Below, one piece after another: positions 1 to 7,113 of a stretch of 16,019 nt of DNA; the first letter of the stretch is position 1; every line of letters begins with the position of its first letter. Source of the DNA: an uncultured Jannaschia sp. (lineage in GTDB: Bacteria > Pseudomonadota > Alphaproteobacteria > Rhodobacterales > Rhodobacteraceae); NCBI GenBank assembly GCA_937916365.1, contig CALFSY010000146.1:1-16019 (forward strand). Direction: 5' to 3'. Made by a program: the position numbers and the translations under genes. Under the pieces are notes generated by a model. That model saw only the letters and a program-made list of their open reading frames with translations. It did not search any database and was not told the origin of the DNA.

Positions 1-522
1 CATGGACGTTAACAAAATTTCACCGGCCCCGTTTTGGGCGGCGGTTTTGGCAAAGTCAATGGCATCTATGCCCGTGGGTTTGCGCCCGCCATGGGTGAAA
101 ATTTCCCATTTATCGGGGGCTGTGGCCTTTGCATCAATGGCCACAACAATACATTGCGATCCGAATTTATCCGCCGCACGGGCCACAACATCGGGATCGG
201 CAACGGCCGCGGAATTAAAGCTAACCTTGTCTGCCCCGGCCAATAACATATCGCGCACGTCCTGTGGGGTGCGCACCCCCCCGCCAACGGTTAACGGAAT
301 AAAGCATTGTTCGGCTGTGCGGGTTACCAAATCATACATCGTGCGCCGGTTTTCGTGGGTGGCATGAATATCCAGGAAACATAATTCATCCGCCCCTGCG
401 GCATCATAGATGCGGGCCTGTTCCACCGGATCGCCCGCATCGACAAGATCAACAAAATTTACACCTTTCACAACGCGCCCATCGGCCACGTCTAAACAAG
501 GTATGATCCGGGTTTTTAACAT
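1..522 (-). CDS. hisF: Imidazole glycerol phosphate synthase cyclase subunit HisF (partial, N-terminal 174 residues)
   Basis: HisF uses ammonia delivered by HisH to convert PRFAR into imidazole glycerol phosphate and AICAR in histidine biosynthesis (cytoplasm). I translated it directly from the minus strand. It starts MLKTRIIPCLDVADGRVVKG, the usual HisF start, and keeps the two catalytic aspartates at family positions: D11 in PCLDV and D130 in VVAIDAK. The phosphate-binding LTVGGGVR (about residues 77-84) and GAGEILLTSM at the cut edge are also present. The family is about 253-258 residues, so roughly the last 80 lie beyond the left boundary. The ATG has no strong ribosome binding site, but the conserved start supports it. 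It lies 73 bp downstream of hisA on the same strand and is probably cotranscribed with it. Confidence 0.97.
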   Translation of the reverse strand, partial: MLKTRIIPCLDVADGRVVKGVNFVDLVDAGDPVEQARIYDAAGADELCFLDIHATHENRRTMYDLVTRTAEQCFIPLTVGGGVRTPQDVRDMLLAGADKVSFNSAAVADPDVVARAADKFGSQCIVVAIDAKATAPDKWEIFTHGGRKPTGIDAIDFAKTAAQNGAGEILLTSM

Positions 523-595
523 ATGTCTGGCTTTACGGGGAAAACCCGGGCAGGCAAACAAAAAAGATTGGGCGCCCCTTTCAACACCATACGCT

Positions 596-1315
596 TCATT
601 CCGCCACTGCAGAAAGCGCCGCACGCAAATCAATCGCCCCATTATAAAGCGCCCGGCCTGCAATCACCCCTGCGATCCCCCCCATATCCCGCAATGCGGT
701 AAGATCGTTTAGGGTGGACACCCCGCCCGAGGCAATCACGGGGATCGTGGTTGCGTCTGCCAGTGCTTTTGTTTCATGCAGGTTTGGTCCTGCCATGGCG
801 CCATCACGTTCGATATCGGTATAGACGATGGCGGCAATTCCCACATCCTCAAACATCTGGGCAAGCTTGGCCGCAGTCATATTTGTTTCATGTGCCCATC
901 CGCGGGTGGCCACGCGCCCCGCCCGCGCATCAATGCCCACGGCGATTTGCCCGGGAAAGGCGCGCGCGGCGGCGCGGGTTAGGTCAGGGTTTTCGACGGC
1001 CGCGGTGCCAAGGATCACGCGCGCAATCCCTTTGGTCAACCACAGATCAATCGTGGCCATATCCCGAATTCCCCCACCCAGTTGTGCGGGAATGGTGGTG
1101 GCGTCTAAAATACAATCCACCGCCGTTGCGTTTATGGGCCGCCCTTCAAAAGCGCCGTTTAGATCAACCAGATGCAACCATGCTGCCCCGGCATCCTGAA
1201 ACGTGCGTGCCTGGGCGGCGGGATCGGTGTTGAAAACTTGGGCTTTTGCCATATCACCCCGCAGCAGACGAACGGCTTGGCCGTCTTTAAGGTCAATCGC
1301 GGGGTATAGGATCAT
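596..1315 (-). CDS. hisA: Phosphoribosylformimino-5-aminoimidazole carboxamide ribotide isomerase HisA
   Basis: HisA performs the Amadori isomerisation of ProFAR to PRFAR, the step before HisF/HisH. The 239-residue (beta/alpha)8 barrel starts MILYPAIDLKDG. The catalytic aspartates are D8 (PAID) and D129 (AVGIDA). The phosphate loops are LGGGIRD (about 79-85) and ASGGVS (about 185-190), and TDIERDG lies at 156-162. The frame stays open 25 codons upstream to 1390, but the family start and a GGAG nine bases upstream fix the start at 1315. It is not adjacent to hisH: two exported-protein genes lie between, one on the opposite strand. It therefore needs its own promoter in 1316-1467, where I found no convincing minus-strand box. 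Confidence 0.97.
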   Translation of the reverse strand: MILYPAIDLKDGQAVRLLRGDMAKAQVFNTDPAAQARTFQDAGAAWLHLVDLNGAFEGRPINATAVDCILDATTIPAQLGGGIRDMATIDLWLTKGIARVILGTAAVENPDLTRAAARAFPGQIAVGIDARAGRVATRGWAHETNMTAAKLAQMFEDVGIAAIVYTDIERDGAMAGPNLHETKALADATTIPVIASGGVSTLNDLTALRDMGGIAGVIAGRALYNGAIDLRAALSAVAE

Positions 1316-1383
1316 TGGCGAAAGCTCCGTAAATGATATTTGGGATGATGCGGATAAGGTTGTCTTGGCGCAATGGTTTGAAT

Positions 1384-1395
1384 GGGGCAAGCCCC
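1384..1395. repeat. GGGG-CAAG-CCCC hairpin between hisA and the DUF2147 gene
   Basis: This is a perfect 4-bp GC stem with a CAAG loop in the divergent intergenic region. The 11-mer GGGGCAAGCCC within it recurs in the same orientation at 4622-4632, in another divergent intergenic region. The function is unknown; it could be an operator half or a dispersed repeat. Confidence 0.4.
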
Positions 1396-1408
1396 CTGTA
1401 TGTATACC

Positions 1409-1438
1409 TAGACGGATAAGCAGATTAAATGATATGAT
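1409..1438 (+). promoter_or_regulatory. Candidate promoter for the DUF2147-like gene
   Basis: A -35-like TAGACG (1409-1414, 4 of 6 to TTGACA) and a -10-like TATGAT (1433-1438, 5 of 6 to TATAAT) are separated by 18 bp. They lie about 30 bp upstream of the ATG at 1468, in an AT-rich patch. Assigned by eye to a sigma-70-type consensus, with no experimental support. Confidence 0.35.
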
Positions 1439-1467
1439 AATTCAATGTATTTGGGAAAGGATAGGCG

Positions 1468-1857
1468 ATGAAACAATGGATATTTGGTTTTATCCTGGCT
1501 GTCGGGATGGCCGGGGCGGCGATGGCCCAAGACCCTGTGATCGGTGTTTGGCAGACAGAGGTTGATGATGGTGCGTTCGCCCATATCGACATGGCGCAAT
1601 GTGGTGACGCCATTTGTGGCATGATTATCCGTGCATTTAATGCCGACGGCGAATATCAAAGCCCGAATATCGGTCGACAAATTGTGATTGATATGGTGCC
1701 CCAAGGGGGCGGAGCTTATGAAGGATCGGTTTGGCGGCCATCGAACGATCGGATTTATATCGGGCGGATGCAGTTGCGTGGTAATCAATTAGATTTGCGT
1801 GGTTGTGTTGCGGGTGGATTGTTGTGTGCGCGCCAAACGTGGGTGCGTGTTCCGTAG
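1468..1857 (+). CDS. Secreted DUF2147-like protein
   Basis: A 129-residue exported protein of unknown function. Residues 1-21 form a signal peptide (Lys at 3, hydrophobic stretch, AMAQ at the end; likely cleaved after AMA). The mature part starts DPVIGVWQTE and has the DUF2147 pattern: an early G-x-W-x-T, a CGDAICGMI segment with two cysteines, an SVWRPSNDRIYIG block, then a cysteine-containing LRGCVAGGLLCARQTWVRV ending. The family is usually about 120-150 residues. AAAGGA lies 6 bases before the ATG. It points away from hisA and converges on the lipoprotein gene 1927-2373, so it is a separate unit inside the histidine cluster. The family assignment comes from recalled pattern; the role is unknown. 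Confidence 0.85.
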   Translation: MKQWIFGFILAVGMAGAAMAQDPVIGVWQTEVDDGAFAHIDMAQCGDAICGMIIRAFNADGEYQSPNIGRQIVIDMVPQGGGAYEGSVWRPSNDRIYIGRMQLRGNQLDLRGCVAGGLLCARQTWVRVP

Positions 1858-1926
1858 CGCCTATTGTTACGATTTTTGCCGCCTGTATAACCAAACGCCG
1901 CTTATGCAAAGTGCTGATGCGGGGTG

Positions 1927-2373
1927 TTAATCGGCGGAATATGGTTGCCAATGTTCCAACGTGATTGTGCGCCCAATATCTGTGGGCGTTGCGCGAAGCG
2001 TGCGTTGAACCGCCGCCTCAGAGGCGCATGACATAACGTGCCCCGCGCGGGTTGTGCGTGCGCTAACGCAAAATCCCGCATCCCCATTTTCAATTTCGCC
2101 GTCGTAGATAAGGTAAGAGGTAAAGCCATTAAAATCTTCACCCAAATCCAAACGACATACCGGGGTTAGCTCTGTATCTGATTGGACGTGTTGGGTCATG
2201 GCCAGCACATTGCCATAGTTTTCGGGCACATCGACAAACGCGATAAACGCAAAATCACCACTATAACATGTAGATGATTGAACATGTTCGGGAAAAAAGT
2301 AAATCGCAGATGTTTTTGCGCATCCGCCAAGCGTCAGGACGAATGCGAAAGCAATACAATAAAACGGTCGCAT
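1927..2373 (-). CDS. Small putative lipoprotein of unknown function
   Basis: A 148-residue protein with a type II signal peptide: MRPFYCIAF start, hydrophobic core, and lipobox LGGC with the lipidated cysteine at position 18. I do not recognise the mature domain. It has four further cysteines (in SSTCYSG, PVCRLD, GFCVSA and MSCASE), enough for two disulfides, and an acidic middle part. The start is well supported by AGGAGG at 2379-2384, 5 bases before the ATG. It lies 142 bp downstream of hisH on the same strand and converges with the DUF2147-like gene. Its strong RBS and separate leader suggest it is not simply a hisBH read-through product. Confidence 0.75.
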   Translation of the reverse strand: MRPFYCIAFAFVLTLGGCAKTSAIYFFPEHVQSSTCYSGDFAFIAFVDVPENYGNVLAMTQHVQSDTELTPVCRLDLGEDFNGFTSYLIYDGEIENGDAGFCVSARTTRAGHVMSCASEAAVQRTLRATPTDIGRTITLEHWQPYSAD

Positions 2374-2469
2374 TTCAGCCTCCTAATTCAATGAAACGAA
2401 TGACTTGTTTTTGAGGTTTTACTTGGGAAAAATTGGGGCGTTATCGCGGAAAAAAGACGATTTTATAAT

Positions 2470-2481
2470 GGCAAATTTGCC
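2470..2481. promoter_or_regulatory. 12-bp perfect palindrome downstream of hisH
   Basis: GGCAAATTTGCC is perfectly palindromic and lies 35 bp after the hisH stop, upstream of the lipoprotein gene. It could be an operator for the lipoprotein gene or part of a weak terminator for hisBH: on the minus strand a T6 run follows about 15 bases later, too far for a classical intrinsic terminator. Confidence 0.25.
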
Positions 2482-2515
2482 GTGCCGCCCCGTATCAGCA
2501 TACCCATAACCACCA

Positions 2516-3154
2516 TTATGGCCGCCATGATAGAAAATTGGCGATAAGACGCAGGCCGGTCTTTTGGCTTTTTTCGGGGTGAAATTGGGTGCCAACTACA
2601 TTGGCATCCCCCACCACGGCGGTAACCGCGCCCCCATAATCGGCATGTGCCAGACGGTGCGCAGGCATGGCAACGCGCATGTGGTAAGAATGCACAAAAT
2701 ACGCGTGATCGCCGGTGCAAAGCCCCGCAAGCACAGGGTGGGGTGCATTAATTATCAGATCATTCCACCCCATGTGTGGCACCTTTAGCGTGTGGTCATT
2801 GGGTGTGATGCGAACCACCTCGCCTGCGATCCAACCGAACCCTTCGGTGTCGTGATATTCACGTCCCCATGAGGCCAGCATTTGCATACCCACGCAGATA
2901 CCTAAAAACGGTACGGCACGGGTTTGCACCGCCTGGATTAGCGCATCCTCTAGCCCGTCAATGGCGCGCAGCCCCCGGCGACACGCAGGGAAAGCGCCGT
3001 CACCAGGCAAAACCACACGATCCGCCCGCGCGATGTCATCGGGATCGCGGGTAATGTGAACCGGCCCATGCCCGCCTTCGTGCGCCATGCGTTGAAACGC
3101 TTTGGCCGCAGAATGTAAGTTGCCGCTATCGTAATCAATCAAAACTGTTGTCAC
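2516..3154 (-). CDS. hisH: Imidazole glycerol phosphate synthase glutamine amidotransferase subunit HisH
   Basis: HisH hydrolyses glutamine and channels ammonia to HisF. This is a 212-residue class I glutamine amidotransferase. The nucleophile is C87 in FLGICVGMQ (the usual motif is GICLGMQ, so Val replaces Leu), and the His/Glu pair is H192 and E194 in GTQFHPEKSQ. The N-terminal IDYDSGNLHS and the oxyanion-region LPGDGAF (about 49-55) are present. The start is GTG at 3154; its first bases overlap the hisB stop as GTGA, which indicates translational coupling with hisB. The partner subunit HisF is encoded about 2 kb away on the same strand. Confidence 0.97.
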   Translation of the reverse strand: MTTVLIDYDSGNLHSAAKAFQRMAHEGGHGPVHITRDPDDIARADRVVLPGDGAFPACRRGLRAIDGLEDALIQAVQTRAVPFLGICVGMQMLASWGREYHDTEGFGWIAGEVVRITPNDHTLKVPHMGWNDLIINAPHPVLAGLCTGDHAYFVHSYHMRVAMPAHRLAHADYGGAVTAVVGDANVVGTQFHPEKSQKTGLRLIANFLSWRP

Positions 3155-3744
3155 GTGGACAATGTTCCCTTGGTCGATGGAATCGCGCGGGTGTTGCGCG
3201 GGTCGGTTTCCACCGCCTCGCGTAAGGCGCGGGCCACAGCCTTGAACCCCGCCTCGGCGATATGGTGACTGTTCACACCGGCCAATGTGGTTACGTGCAA
3301 AGTTATGCCGGCATGGGTGGTCAACGCCTGAAAAAATTCGCGCACCAATTCGGTGTCAAAAGTGCCAATTTGCGCCGTGGGAAACGGCATATCCCACATC
3401 AGATACGACCGCCCCGACAAATCCAAAACCGCCCGCACCAGCGCGTCGTCCATCGCCAGGTGACATGCCCCATACCGCCGAATACCGCGCTTATCACCCA
3501 ACGCTTGGGTTAGGGCCTGCCCCAATGCAATACCGGTATCTTCGACGGTGTGATGATCATCAATGTGCGTATCGCCCTGGGCGCGCAGGCGTAGGTCAAC
3601 CAACCCGTGGCGCGACAGTTGCGCCAACATATGGTCAAAAAACCCCACACCGGTTTTGATGTCGAACACCCCCGTGCCGTCAAGATCAAGTTGAACATCA
3701 ATTTCCGTTTCGGTGGTTTTGCGAACAATTTCGGCGCGGCGCAT
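3151..3744 (-). CDS. hisB: Imidazoleglycerol-phosphate dehydratase HisB (monofunctional)
   Basis: HisB dehydrates imidazole glycerol phosphate to imidazole acetol phosphate using Mn. The 197-residue length matches the monofunctional form, with no fused phosphatase as in E. coli. Metal-binding signatures are present: FDHML (36-40), DDHHTVED (62-69) and NSHHIAEAGFKA (158-169). AAGGAA at 3751-3756 lies 6 bases before the ATG. The stop overlaps the hisH GTG by 4 bases. It lies 86 bp downstream of the TrmJ-type gene. That gap has a -10-like TATACT (minus strand, 3771-3776) but no convincing -35, so it is unclear whether hisB has its own promoter. Confidence 0.97.
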   Translation of the reverse strand: MRRAEIVRKTTETEIDVQLDLDGTGVFDIKTGVGFFDHMLAQLSRHGLVDLRLRAQGDTHIDDHHTVEDTGIALGQALTQALGDKRGIRRYGACHLAMDDALVRAVLDLSGRSYLMWDMPFPTAQIGTFDTELVREFFQALTTHAGITLHVTTLAGVNSHHIAEAGFKAVARALREAVETDPRNTRAIPSTKGTLST

Positions 3745-3830
3745 GGTCGGTTCCTTCAGCTGTTCTGCACAGTATAAGGGGGTGTATCAGATAGGGAAAG
3801 GTCACGGTAAATTACGGGTTTTATTTTTCG

Positions 3831-4592
3831 TTAATCCCCACGCTGTTGTTCGGCCCAGCGCACGATTTGGCGAAACATGCCATGCAATGTTTGCACGTCC
3901 GCGCGGGTTAGCGGCAGGCGTGCCCACATGTGACGCAAATTTCGACGCATGACGTGGGATTTGCCCAATGGAAAGAAAAAACCTGCGTCATCTAGGCGCG
4001 CCTCAACATGATCGCCCAATGCGGTGATTTCGGCCCCTGTGGCAAAATCGGTTTCGGCCATATCCTTTGCATCGGGCGATAGGTTCGCCATGGTGGCCCG
4101 TTGCCATTCATACGCACATAATAACACGCATTGTGCCAGGTTTAGCGACGGAAAATCGGGATTTGTGGGCACCGCGACGATGGCGTTGGCCCGGGCGATA
4201 TCATCGTTTTCCAATCCTGCGCGTTCCGGCCCAAACAAAACGGCCGCTTTGCCGCCCGCCTGGGCGATCGCACGGGCCTGCTGCATGGCATGGCCGGGTG
4301 TGACGATGGGTATGGTCATACCGCGCGAACGGGCGGTTGTGGCAAAAACATACGTGCAATCGGCAATGGCCGCGGGCACATCCGCCGTCAACCCCGCACG
4401 ATCAAGCACACCCCCCGCGCCAGAGGCCAGCGCCACCGCGCGTTCATTCGGCCATCCATCGCGGGGGGTAACTACACGCATATGATCAATCCCAAAATTC
4501 CACATCGCCCGTGCGGCGGCCCCGATATTTTCGCCCATCTGTGGGCGCACCAAAACAAACACAGGGGGGCGTATCGGGGTATCATTTTGCAT
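3831..4592 (-). CDS. trmJ: TrmJ-type tRNA 2'-O-methyltransferase (SpoU/TrmH family)
   Basis: A 253-residue SAM-dependent SPOUT methyltransferase, close to the length of E. coli TrmJ, which 2'-O-methylates position 32 of tRNAs. All three SpoU motifs are visible: motif 1 ENIGAAARAMWNFG (21-34), motif 2 LFGPERAGLEND (119-130) and motif 3 NPDFPSLNLAQCV (144-156), which together form the trefoil-knot SAM site. A charged C-terminal extension (about 170-253) matches TrmJ rather than the shorter TrmL. The start MQNDTPIRPPVFVLVRPQMGENIG fits the family. The gene is divergent from the ThiE-like gene and upstream of hisB. The SpoU family is certain; the exact tRNA target is inferred from the subgroup. 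Confidence 0.88.
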   Translation of the reverse strand: MQNDTPIRPPVFVLVRPQMGENIGAAARAMWNFGIDHMRVVTPRDGWPNERAVALASGAGGVLDRAGLTADVPAAIADCTYVFATTARSRGMTIPIVTPGHAMQQARAIAQAGGKAAVLFGPERAGLENDDIARANAIVAVPTNPDFPSLNLAQCVLLCAYEWQRATMANLSPDAKDMAETDFATGAEITALGDHVEARLDDAGFFFPLGKSHVMRRNLRHMWARLPLTRADVQTLHGMFRQIVRWAEQQRGD

Positions 4593-4621
4593 GTAGTGGC
4601 AAATATCCCGTGCATTTCATA

Positions 4622-4644
4622 GGGGCAAGCCCGCGTGCTTGCCC
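4622..4644. promoter_or_regulatory. Inverted repeat between the trmJ and ThiE-like genes
   Basis: Perfect 8-bp arms GGGCAAGC (4623-4630) and GCTTGCCC (4637-4644) flank a 6-base loop. The palindrome places a TTGCCC (-35-like) on both strands. On the plus strand TTGCCC (4639-4644) is 17 bp before TACCAT (4662-4667), a plausible weak promoter for the gene at 4692. There is no T-run, and the genes are divergent, so it is not a terminator. It contains the 11-mer GGGGCAAGCCC also found at 1384-1394. Confidence 0.4.
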
Positions 4645-4691
4645 ATGGCACACGATCTGGCTACCATATCGCAGAAATATGTTGAGGCCCT

Positions 4692-5318
4692 ATGTTTGCG
4701 CCCGATACCCCGCAAATTTACCTTGTTACACCGCCTGTGTTTCACGTTGCGTCATTTGCCCCCCGATTGGCGGGGGTTTTAGATGCTGTGCCCGTGGCCT
4801 GTGTGCGGCTGGCCCTTACAGGCGAAACCGATCTGGACCCAAATTTGCCGCAAACGGCGGATATATTACGCGATCTAACCCATACACGCGATGTGCCGCT
4901 GGTGGTGACACAACATGCCGATCTTGCCCTGCGCCATGGGTTGGATGGTGTGCATTTGACCGATGGGGCGCGCCGCGTGCGCAAAACCCGCGCCGCCCTG
5001 GGCGCCGATGCAATCGTCGGGGCATTTTGCGAAACCTCGCGCCATGCGGGTATGACGGCGGGGGAGGCCGGCGCAGATTACATTGCATTCGGGCCGGTGG
5101 GCAATACCGGCCTGGGCGATAACGTCATGGCAGAACAGGGTTTATTTGCCTGGTGGTCCGAAATGATCGAATTGCCTGTGGTGGCCGAGGGCGCGCTGAC
5201 CACCGATTTGGTGGAAACGTTGGCCCCTGTGACGGATTTCTTTGCCGTTGGGGCAGAAATTTGGCGCGCCGAGGATGCGGTTGCCACATTGTTGGAACTG
5301 ACCACACCTTTACGCTAA
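4692..5318 (+). CDS. ThiE-like (TMP-TENI family) protein, divergent
   Basis: A 208-residue protein with the fold pattern of thiamine phosphate synthase: N-terminal QIYLVTPP (8-15), VTQHADLALRHGLDGVHLTDG (72-92), a stretch ending in GADYIAFGPV (127-136), and C-terminal ELPVVAEGALT / FFAVGAEIW (160-191), which includes a phosphate-site-like loop. It differs from canonical ThiE at catalytic signatures. The V-Q-L-R-x-K strand is VRLALTGE, the N-D of the NDR motif is Q-H, the HLGQxD loop is HLTDGA, and the TxTK loop after GPV is NTGLGDN. True TMP synthase activity is therefore doubtful. GAGG lies 5 bases before the ATG. It is followed 18 bp later by zapE on the same strand. Databases would probably call it thiamine phosphate synthase, but I leave the symbol empty. 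Confidence 0.8.
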   Translation: MFAPDTPQIYLVTPPVFHVASFAPRLAGVLDAVPVACVRLALTGETDLDPNLPQTADILRDLTHTRDVPLVVTQHADLALRHGLDGVHLTDGARRVRKTRAALGADAIVGAFCETSRHAGMTAGEAGADYIAFGPVGNTGLGDNVMAEQGLFAWWSEMIELPVVAEGALTTDLVETLAPVTDFFAVGAEIWRAEDAVATLLELTTPLR

Positions 5319-5336
5319 GGGTATCGTTTCACGCTT

Positions 5337-6446
5337 ATGCAACATCTGACCGCCATCTATGACACCCGTGTGGCCGAGGGCACATTGCGCCCTGATCCGG
5401 CCCAACGCGCAGTGTTACAAAGGATGGAGGCAATCCGCGACCATTTGCACACCCCCATCGCACGCGGCGTGTTGGCGCGCTTTCGTAAACCCGTGCCTCA
5501 GACCATTGAAAAACAGGGCGTTTATCTGTGGGGCGGTGTGGGGCGTGGTAAATCCATGTTGATGGATATGTTTCACGCTCATGTGGGCATTGCCGAAAAA
5601 CGCCGTGTGCATTTTCATGCCTTTATGCAAGAAACGCAGGCGGCCCTACATGCAGCGCGTAAAACGGGCGTCGAAGATGCAATCAAACCCGTGGCCGACG
5701 CAATTTCCGCCAATGTGCGATTGCTAAGTTTTGATGAAATGCAAATCACCGATATTGCCGACGCAATGATTGTTGGGCGATTGTTTGAAAAACTTTTTGC
5801 GGCGGGTGTGCATGTGGTCACAACCTCGAACAGGCCGCCCCATGATCTCTACAAAGACGGTTTGAACCGTGATTTATTCGTGCCCTTTATCCATCTCTTG
5901 CAGCATAAGTTAGAGGTTATCGAGCTGACGGCGGCGGTGGATTATCGGCAGGATCGTTTAACAGGCGAAAAAACTTACTTCACGCCGATTGACCCCACGG
6001 CACAGGCCGCCATTGATGCCATTTGGCACGATTTGACCGGTGGCAATGAGGCGCCTTTGATGTTGCGCGTAAATGGCCGTGATGTGCGGTTGCCGCGCTA
6101 TTGGTCGGGGATGGCGCGCGCCTCGTTCAACGATTTATGCGACGCCCCCCTGGGCGCGGCGGATTATCTGGCGTTGGTAGATGCAGTGCGGGTTTTGGTG
6201 TTAGAACATGTGCCACGCCTAAACGCGGCCCGTGCCAATGCGGCCCGTCGTTTTGTAACCTTGATCGACACATTGTATGAGGCGCACACCCGTCTTATTA
6301 TATCGGCCGCAGCCGCGCCCGAACAGTTATACCCCCAAGGCCCCGGCCATTTTGAATTTGAAAGAGCCGCCAGCCGTCTGCGCGAAATGCAAAGCGCGGA
6401 TTGGGCATCGGATATGCGCCCTCGAAACAACGCGGGTTTTGCGTGA
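5337..6446 (+). CDS. zapE: AFG1-family P-loop ATPase ZapE
   Basis: A 369-residue AFG1/LACE1-like ATPase; bacterial members (ZapE) associate with the division ring, and mitochondrial ones with protein quality control. Walker A is GGVGRGKS (66-73, K72), with the MLMDMF segment typical of the family behind it. Walker B is LLSFDEMQ (129-136, D133/E134). A sensor-1-like TTSNRPP (162-168) is followed by the family's LYKDGLNRDLFVPFI, and the C-terminus carries RLREMQS. Length fits the family (about 350-390). The ATG has only a weak upstream GGG about 15 bases away. It starts 18 bp after the ThiE-like gene, so the two probably share a transcript. Its end converges on the CatA-like gene. Confidence 0.93.
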   Translation: MQHLTAIYDTRVAEGTLRPDPAQRAVLQRMEAIRDHLHTPIARGVLARFRKPVPQTIEKQGVYLWGGVGRGKSMLMDMFHAHVGIAEKRRVHFHAFMQETQAALHAARKTGVEDAIKPVADAISANVRLLSFDEMQITDIADAMIVGRLFEKLFAAGVHVVTTSNRPPHDLYKDGLNRDLFVPFIHLLQHKLEVIELTAAVDYRQDRLTGEKTYFTPIDPTAQAAIDAIWHDLTGGNEAPLMLRVNGRDVRLPRYWSGMARASFNDLCDAPLGAADYLALVDAVRVLVLEHVPRLNAARANAARRFVTLIDTLYEAHTRLIISAAAAPEQLYPQGPGHFEFERAASRLREMQSADWASDMRPRNNAGFA

Positions 6447-6461
6447 ACGTGCGTTTTGTGA

Positions 6462-6483
6462 GCGCTTATATGTTGTTAAGCGC
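6462..6483. terminator. Inverted repeat at the zapE / CatA-like convergent junction
   Basis: Arms GCGCTTA (6462-6468) and TAAGCGC (6477-6483) are perfectly complementary with an 8-base loop. The repeat overlaps the stop codon of the CatA-like gene, and only 19 bases separate the two coding regions. Position suggests a shared bidirectional terminator, but neither strand shows a T-run after the stem, so this is tentative. Confidence 0.3.
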
Positions 6484-7110
6484 CTGTTGCACCTCATGGA
6501 AATAAGCGCCCAGATGCACCCCATCGACCAGGGCGTGGTGAACCTCGATCGTCATGGCCATATCCCAATGTTGCCCATGGTCTATAAACTTGCCCCACGA
6601 TATACGCGGAATGCAATCGGTGGCATCGACCAACGGATTATCAAGCGCAGTGTAATCCAACCATGGCAAACACGATAGATAGGTCACATCATCCCGCCAT
6701 TTCGCGCCGGTAATCGGGGCATGATTTGCCGCGGCAATGTCGATCAGGCGTTTGGCCTCGCCTTCAAATCGAGTAAAATCAGAGTCATAGGGCACATAGG
6801 CGTGGGTGAAACCGCCCGCCACCTGCGGCACTGTCATCGACAGGGCAACATGATCGTGGCGCACAACAACGTCCCCGGCGGTGGTGGCCCGAAACCGGGT
6901 GCGTAATTCCGGCACTGCCTGCACCCCGTGGCCAATCGCATATAGACACGCGCGATAGGGCGATATGTCGTTGTGCTGTTTGCGGGCGGCGATCAAATGC
7001 GTAACGTCAACCCGCGATGTTATGGCATAGTGGGGTTTTTGGTATGACCGAAACAAACGAAACAAATCGGCGCGCGGCCATGTTGTGATATTGATGCGAT
7101 GTTCGGCCAT
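6466..7110 (-). CDS. CatA-type (chloramphenicol acetyltransferase-like) acyltransferase
   Basis: A 214-residue protein with the fold signatures of type A chloramphenicol acetyltransferases, which move acetyl from acetyl-CoA to a hydroxyl as trimers. The active-site motif is EVHHALVDGVHLGAYF; H192 matches the catalytic His and D196 the structural Asp of HHxxxDG. The N-terminal part has the family pattern PHYAITSRVDVT (about 26-37), and FTHAYVPYDSDF (101-112) fits the central substrate-site region. Length matches CatA (about 210-220). The substrate cannot be told: chromosomal homologues need not act on chloramphenicol. The ATG comes 3 bases after the stop of the secreted-protein gene with no clear RBS, suggesting translational coupling. 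Confidence 0.85.
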   Translation of the reverse strand: MAEHRINITTWPRADLFRLFRSYQKPHYAITSRVDVTHLIAARKQHNDISPYRACLYAIGHGVQAVPELRTRFRATTAGDVVVRHDHVALSMTVPQVAGGFTHAYVPYDSDFTRFEGEAKRLIDIAAANHAPITGAKWRDDVTYLSCLPWLDYTALDNPLVDATDCIPRISWGKFIDHGQHWDMAMTIEVHHALVDGVHLGAYFHEVQQALNNI

Positions 7111-7113
7111 GGA

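Noticed and set aside
751..1233. Long plus-strand ORFs antisense to hisA (and similar ones antisense to trmJ, folC, ilvD and fadH)
   Set aside because: These are shadows of GC-biased codons in real genes; their products are Arg/Pro/Ala-rich without motifs.
1316..1390. N-terminal extension of hisA to 1390
   Set aside because: The 25 extra residues are unlike HisA; the family start MILYPAIDLK with GGAG upstream is clear.
2463..2528. 21-residue hydrophobic minus-strand ORF starting MAAIMVVMGM, overlapping the hisH end
   Set aside because: It has no ribosome binding site, is very short and is read through hisH codons; hydrophobicity alone is not enough to call a gene.
4622..4644. Hairpin as an intrinsic terminator
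   Set aside because: It lies between two divergent gene starts and has no T-run, so it cannot end either flanking gene.
6466..7110. Calling the CatA-like gene a chloramphenicol-resistance determinant
   Set aside because: Only the fold and active-site motif are visible; there is no mobile context, and chromosomal homologues often have other or unknown substrates.
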